From: SAR202 cluster bacterium
Lineage (GTDB): Bacteria > Chloroflexota > Dehalococcoidia > Lucifugimonadales > JASMAO01
Reading direction: 5' to 3'
DNA length: 8,015 bases
NCBI GenBank assembly: GCA_030754315.1
Contig: JASMAO010000059.1
Coordinates: 1 to 8,015, forward strand
Positions 5,737-8,015 of the stretch are shown piece by piece. Position numbers and translations under genes: made by a program. The notes under the pieces are model-generated. The model did not search any database, was not told the DNA's origin, and saw nothing but the letters and a program-made list of their open reading frames with translations. Position 1 is the stretch's first letter; every line of letters starts with the position of its first letter.

Positions 5737-7644
5737 ATGACACCTCGAGAAATTGTACTGGCACAAATTAACCATGAAGAGACGCATCCGGTGCCATATA
5801 CATTTGGTTGCGACGACGTGGCATTAAGCGAACAATTACAGCAGCACTATGGTAGGCAGTTTTGGAATACGATGTTCGTTCCATATATCAGAAACGTTGG
5901 AGGTATTGATGTACTCAATCGCGAATCGATTAATGAAACCCATGCACGCGATATTTTTGGCACACTCTGGCGATTGGATCAGCGTCCTTGGCATATGGAA
6001 ACACCGGGTTTGAAGTCCCCTTCCTTTGAAGGATATTCTTTCCCAACGCCCGATCAGTTCGTTAATCCAATGCTCAAGGAGAACGCTGAAAAAGCAATAG
6101 AGGCTCATCCAGAATCCTTCAGCATTATCAACATCGGATGGGGATTATTCGAGCAGATTTGGGGCATCCGCGGTTTCGAGAACGCCATGATGGACGCTAT
6201 AGTTGAGCCAGATTTCTATTCTGAGCTCCTTGATCGATTGACTGAGTTGCGCCTTTCAATGGTGGAGCAGTGTGCTGACATTTCCGCCGACGCAATTATG
6301 TTCGGAGACGACTGGGGAGATCAGCGCGGCGTTATCCTTGGACCAGAACGATGGCGCGAATTCTTCAAACCACGTTGGTCGACAATCTACGATGCGGTGC
6401 ATGCACAAGAAAAGATCGTCATCTCCCACTGCTGTGGCAGCATCGCCAGTATCATGCCCGATGTTATTGAAATCGGACTCGACGTGCTCGAAAGTGTGCA
6501 ACCGGAGGCAACCGGGATGAATCCCTACCAGCTCAAAAAGAAGTATGGGAACAAGATTACATTCTGGGGTGGCCTTGGTAGCCAGAGTACCATCCAGTTC
6601 GCCACGCCACAGGAAATTCGAGACGAGGTCCAGCATCTGACTCAAGAAATGAGTATTGGTGGTGGCTACATTCTCGCACCTGCGAAATCTATGCAACCAG
6701 GGACGCCTCTTAAAAACGCAATTGCTGTAGTTGATGCCTTTACCAACCAAGATATAACCTATAGTATTCCAATAATGAATTCGAAAGGTGCCGATGCACA
6801 TCACAATCTAGGACTTATTTATCACAGTCAAGGTGATCTGGAGGCTGCAGCAGTTGAGTATAAAAAGGCAATCGAGGCTGATCCCAAAAACGCTGACGCA
6901 CATCACAATCTAGGACTTATTTATCACAGTCAAGGTGATTTAGATACGGCTATTAGCGAATACCAAATAGCAATCGAGATTAACCCAGAATATGTATTAG
7001 CACATTACTGTCTAGGAGTTGCTTATCGTAAGCAAAGCGATTTAAAAGCGGCTATCGGTGAATTTCAGCAAGTAATTAAAAACAATCCACAAGATGCAGG
7101 TGCACATCACAATCTGGGACTTATTTATCATAGTCAAGGTGATTTAAATACAGCTATTAGTGAATACCAAATAGCAATTAAGATTAACCCAAAAGATGTG
7201 CAAGCACATTACAATCTGGGAGTCATTTACGCTAGCCAAGGTGATTTAGATACGGCTATTAGCGAATACCAAATAGCAATCGAGATTAATCCAGAATATG
7301 CGCAAGCACATCACAATCTGGGGCTCATTTATGTTAGTCAAAGTGCCTTATCTGTAGCTATTAGTGAATTTCAAATAGCAGTTGAGATTGATCCAGAATG
7401 CAGCCAGCCATATTATGGATTGGCCTTAACATATGCTCTGGAAAATAATGAAACTCTATCTGTAGAATCCCTGCAGATGGCAGCGAACTTAGATAAAAAC
7501 ACAGTTATGAAGGCTCGAATGGATAGTGGTTTTGACATCATTCGAGAGAGCTTAGCGTTTCAAGACCTTATTAAGTTCAAATTGCAGGAAATGAATGGAG
7601 TAGGACGTAAAAGTGATCATCATGTTAAATGCCAGCACAATTAA
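5737..7644 (+). CDS. Uroporphyrinogen-decarboxylase-like domain fused to TPR repeats
   Basis: This 635-residue protein has two parts. Residues 1-337 form a URO-D-superfamily barrel: TPREIVLAQI at the start, MFGDDWGDQRG (188-198), GPERWREFFKPRW (202-214), HCCGS (231-235), LESVQPEATGMNPYQLK (251-267), FWGGLGSQSTI (276-286) and GGGYILAPA (308-316). It lacks the Arg-rich RQAGR porphyrin-binding segment of heme-pathway HemE, so it is not HemE. His231-x-Cys233 recalls the zinc ligands of MtaA/MtbA/CmuA methyltransferases, but the usual third Cys near the C-terminus is not seen. After a short linker (338-351), six 34-residue TPRs follow (352-555), then a degenerate seventh (556-589) and a closing helix region. 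TPRs bind partner proteins. The protein is probably cytoplasmic, with no signal peptide. A corrinoid-type methyl transfer or a decarboxylase-like role is possible; neither is shown. The TPR half is more A+T-rich than the barrel half. Confidence 0.88.
   Translation: MTPREIVLAQINHEETHPVPYTFGCDDVALSEQLQQHYGRQFWNTMFVPYIRNVGGIDVLNRESINETHARDIFGTLWRLDQRPWHMETPGLKSPSFEGYSFPTPDQFVNPMLKENAEKAIEAHPESFSIINIGWGLFEQIWGIRGFENAMMDAIVEPDFYSELLDRLTELRLSMVEQCADISADAIMFGDDWGDQRGVILGPERWREFFKPRWSTIYDAVHAQEKIVISHCCGSIASIMPDVIEIGLDVLESVQPEATGMNPYQLKKKYGNKITFWGGLGSQSTIQFATPQEIRDEVQHLTQEMSIGGGYILAPAKSMQPGTPLKNAIAVVDAFTNQDITYSIPIMNSKGADAHHNLGLIYHSQGDLEAAAVEYKKAIEADPKNADAHHNLGLIYHSQGDLDTAISEYQIAIEINPEYVLAHYCLGVAYRKQSDLKAAIGEFQQVIKNNPQDAGAHHNLGLIYHSQGDLNTAISEYQIAIKINPKDVQAHYNLGVIYASQGDLDTAISEYQIAIEINPEYAQAHHNLGLIYVSQSALSVAISEFQIAVEIDPECSQPYYGLALTYALENNETLSVESLQMAANLDKNTVMKARMDSGFDIIRESLAFQDLIKFKLQEMNGVGRKSDHHVKCQHN
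6790..7503 (+). repeat. 102-base tandem repeats encoding seven TPR units
   Basis: Seven in-frame units of 102 bases start at 6790, 6892, 6994, 7096, 7198, 7300 and 7402. Units 1 and 2 share an identical 42-base block (6796-6837 and 6898-6939), and unit 4 differs from it at two silent positions. Units 2 and 5 are nearly identical through their second halves. Units 3, 6 and 7 are more diverged. Likeness at synonymous sites points to recent internal duplication or gene conversion, not only selection on the TPR consensus. Confidence 0.92.
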
Positions 7645-7720
7645 AAACGCGACATACTTATATATGAAGACGATTCGCATGGAGTAGTAAGATTAAACCT
7701 GTCACAGAGAAGTTTTTTCT
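7645..7720. other. Spacer before the duplicated radical SAM tail
   Basis: Seventy-six bases separate the URO-D/TPR stop from the repeat boundary. I see no gene, promoter or terminator. The octamer AAACCTGT occurs at 7695-7702 and again at 7730-7737, straddling the boundary; this may be chance or a trace of the joining event. Confidence 0.4.
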
Positions 7721-7993
7721 GCAATATCCAAACCTGTTGGCATCGTTGTCAATAATGCCCACGAAAAGCCGCTGATTGAATGGATGGCGAGTGGATTTCA
7801 TACCGACAACGAGTTGGTGAATATAGTATGTCAACGCGACCCTTGTGCCTATCTCGATCTGGCCAAAGAATACGGCTATCAACTGCGTGATGGGTACCCG
7901 CAAAAATGTAACCTCTGCTAGGAAGTGCGTAAGTTTCTGCATCCCTATTTTCTGGAGACATTTGGTCCTGCAGAGATCTATCATTCAGTTTAA
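7721..7993 (+). pseudogene. Decayed 3' fragment of the radical SAM gene
   Basis: This fragment matches the last 91 codons of the gene at 318-1358 but lacks the first three quarters, including the CxxxCxxC cluster motif. Two bases are lost in the Cys261-Cys262 codons (near 7736-7740), shifting the frame. A TGG-to-TAG change at 7919-7921 adds a stop just after the CNLC motif. The original stop (7991-7993) survives. No start codon or ribosome site precedes it. It cannot make a working enzyme. Confidence 0.9.
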
Positions 7994-8015
7994 AATTTAT
8001 ATTATCGTTTTTAAT
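7721..8015 (+). repeat. Direct repeat, copy 2, running off the window
   Basis: This is the partner of 1084-1380. It includes the non-coding bases after the gene and ends exactly at the window edge while still identical to copy 1, so the repeat very likely continues. In copy 1 the next sequence is the ribosome site and start of the DegT-type gene, so another copy of that gene may follow. Confidence 0.93.

Noticed and set aside
5410..5787. 125-codon - strand open frame as an intact gene
   Set aside because: Only its last 61 codons match CYTH. The upstream part overlaps the start of the URO-D/TPR gene and has no family likeness. CYTH homology continues past its stop, so the true object is a pseudogene at 5135-5595.
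5737..6747. HemE, heme-pathway uroporphyrinogen decarboxylase
   Set aside because: The N-terminal Arg-rich porphyrin-binding segment is missing and no other heme genes are present.
6256..6804. 182-codon - strand open frame opposite the URO-D domain
   Set aside because: It is a shadow of conserved coding sequence with no domain-like features.
6790..7503. CRISPR array or non-coding satellite
   Set aside because: The 102-base units are in frame, have no spacers and encode TPR motifs.
7721..8015. Template/variable repeat pair of a diversity-generating retroelement
   Set aside because: Differences are transitions of all four kinds, not changes at adenines. A frameshift and stop are present and no reverse transcriptase is seen.

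Overview
The window is bacterial: compact genes on the + strand, each preceded by a clear Shine-Dalgarno sequence, with mid-range base composition. Four intact genes are present, followed or interrupted by two decayed ones. The host cannot be fixed from sequence alone. TPR arrays, DegT-type PLP enzymes and uroporphyrinogen-decarboxylase-like proteins are common in uncultured sponge-associated or marine lineages such as Poribacteria, so that is my impression, held with low confidence.

Layout, left to right. (1) 1-317 has no gene I can support. (2) 318-1358 encodes a radical SAM protein with a short C-terminal auxiliary-cluster (twitch/SPASM-like) region. (3) 1407-2645 encodes a DegT/DnrJ/EryC1/StrS-family PLP enzyme, probably co-transcribed with the previous gene. 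(4) 2646-2837 is a spacer holding a 12-codon mini-ORF and a possible -35 box. (5) 2838-5084 encodes a pyruvate formate-lyase-like glycyl radical enzyme (GRE) with an intact Cys and Gly radical pair but an atypical active-site motif. (6) 5135-5595, on the - strand, is a broken CYTH-domain (triphosphate tunnel metalloenzyme) gene, with its start codon apparently lost, one internal stop and one frameshift. (7) 5737-7644 encodes an unusual fusion: an N-terminal uroporphyrinogen-decarboxylase-like barrel joined to six or seven 34-residue TPRs. (8) 7721-8015 is a second, decayed copy of the last third of the radical SAM gene plus its downstream spacer. It runs off the window edge.

How the genes may work together: radical SAM enzyme, sugar/cyclitol-type aminotransferase and GRE lie head to tail, which suggests a small radical-chemistry biosynthetic or catabolic cassette. 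The substrate is unknown. No canonical GRE-activating enzyme is seen, so either the activase lies elsewhere or the radical SAM protein is involved in some way. The repeated radical SAM tail at the right edge suggests that the cassette, or its radical SAM-DegT junction, has been duplicated and that another copy may continue beyond the window. Both decayed genes show lesions typical of neutral decay.
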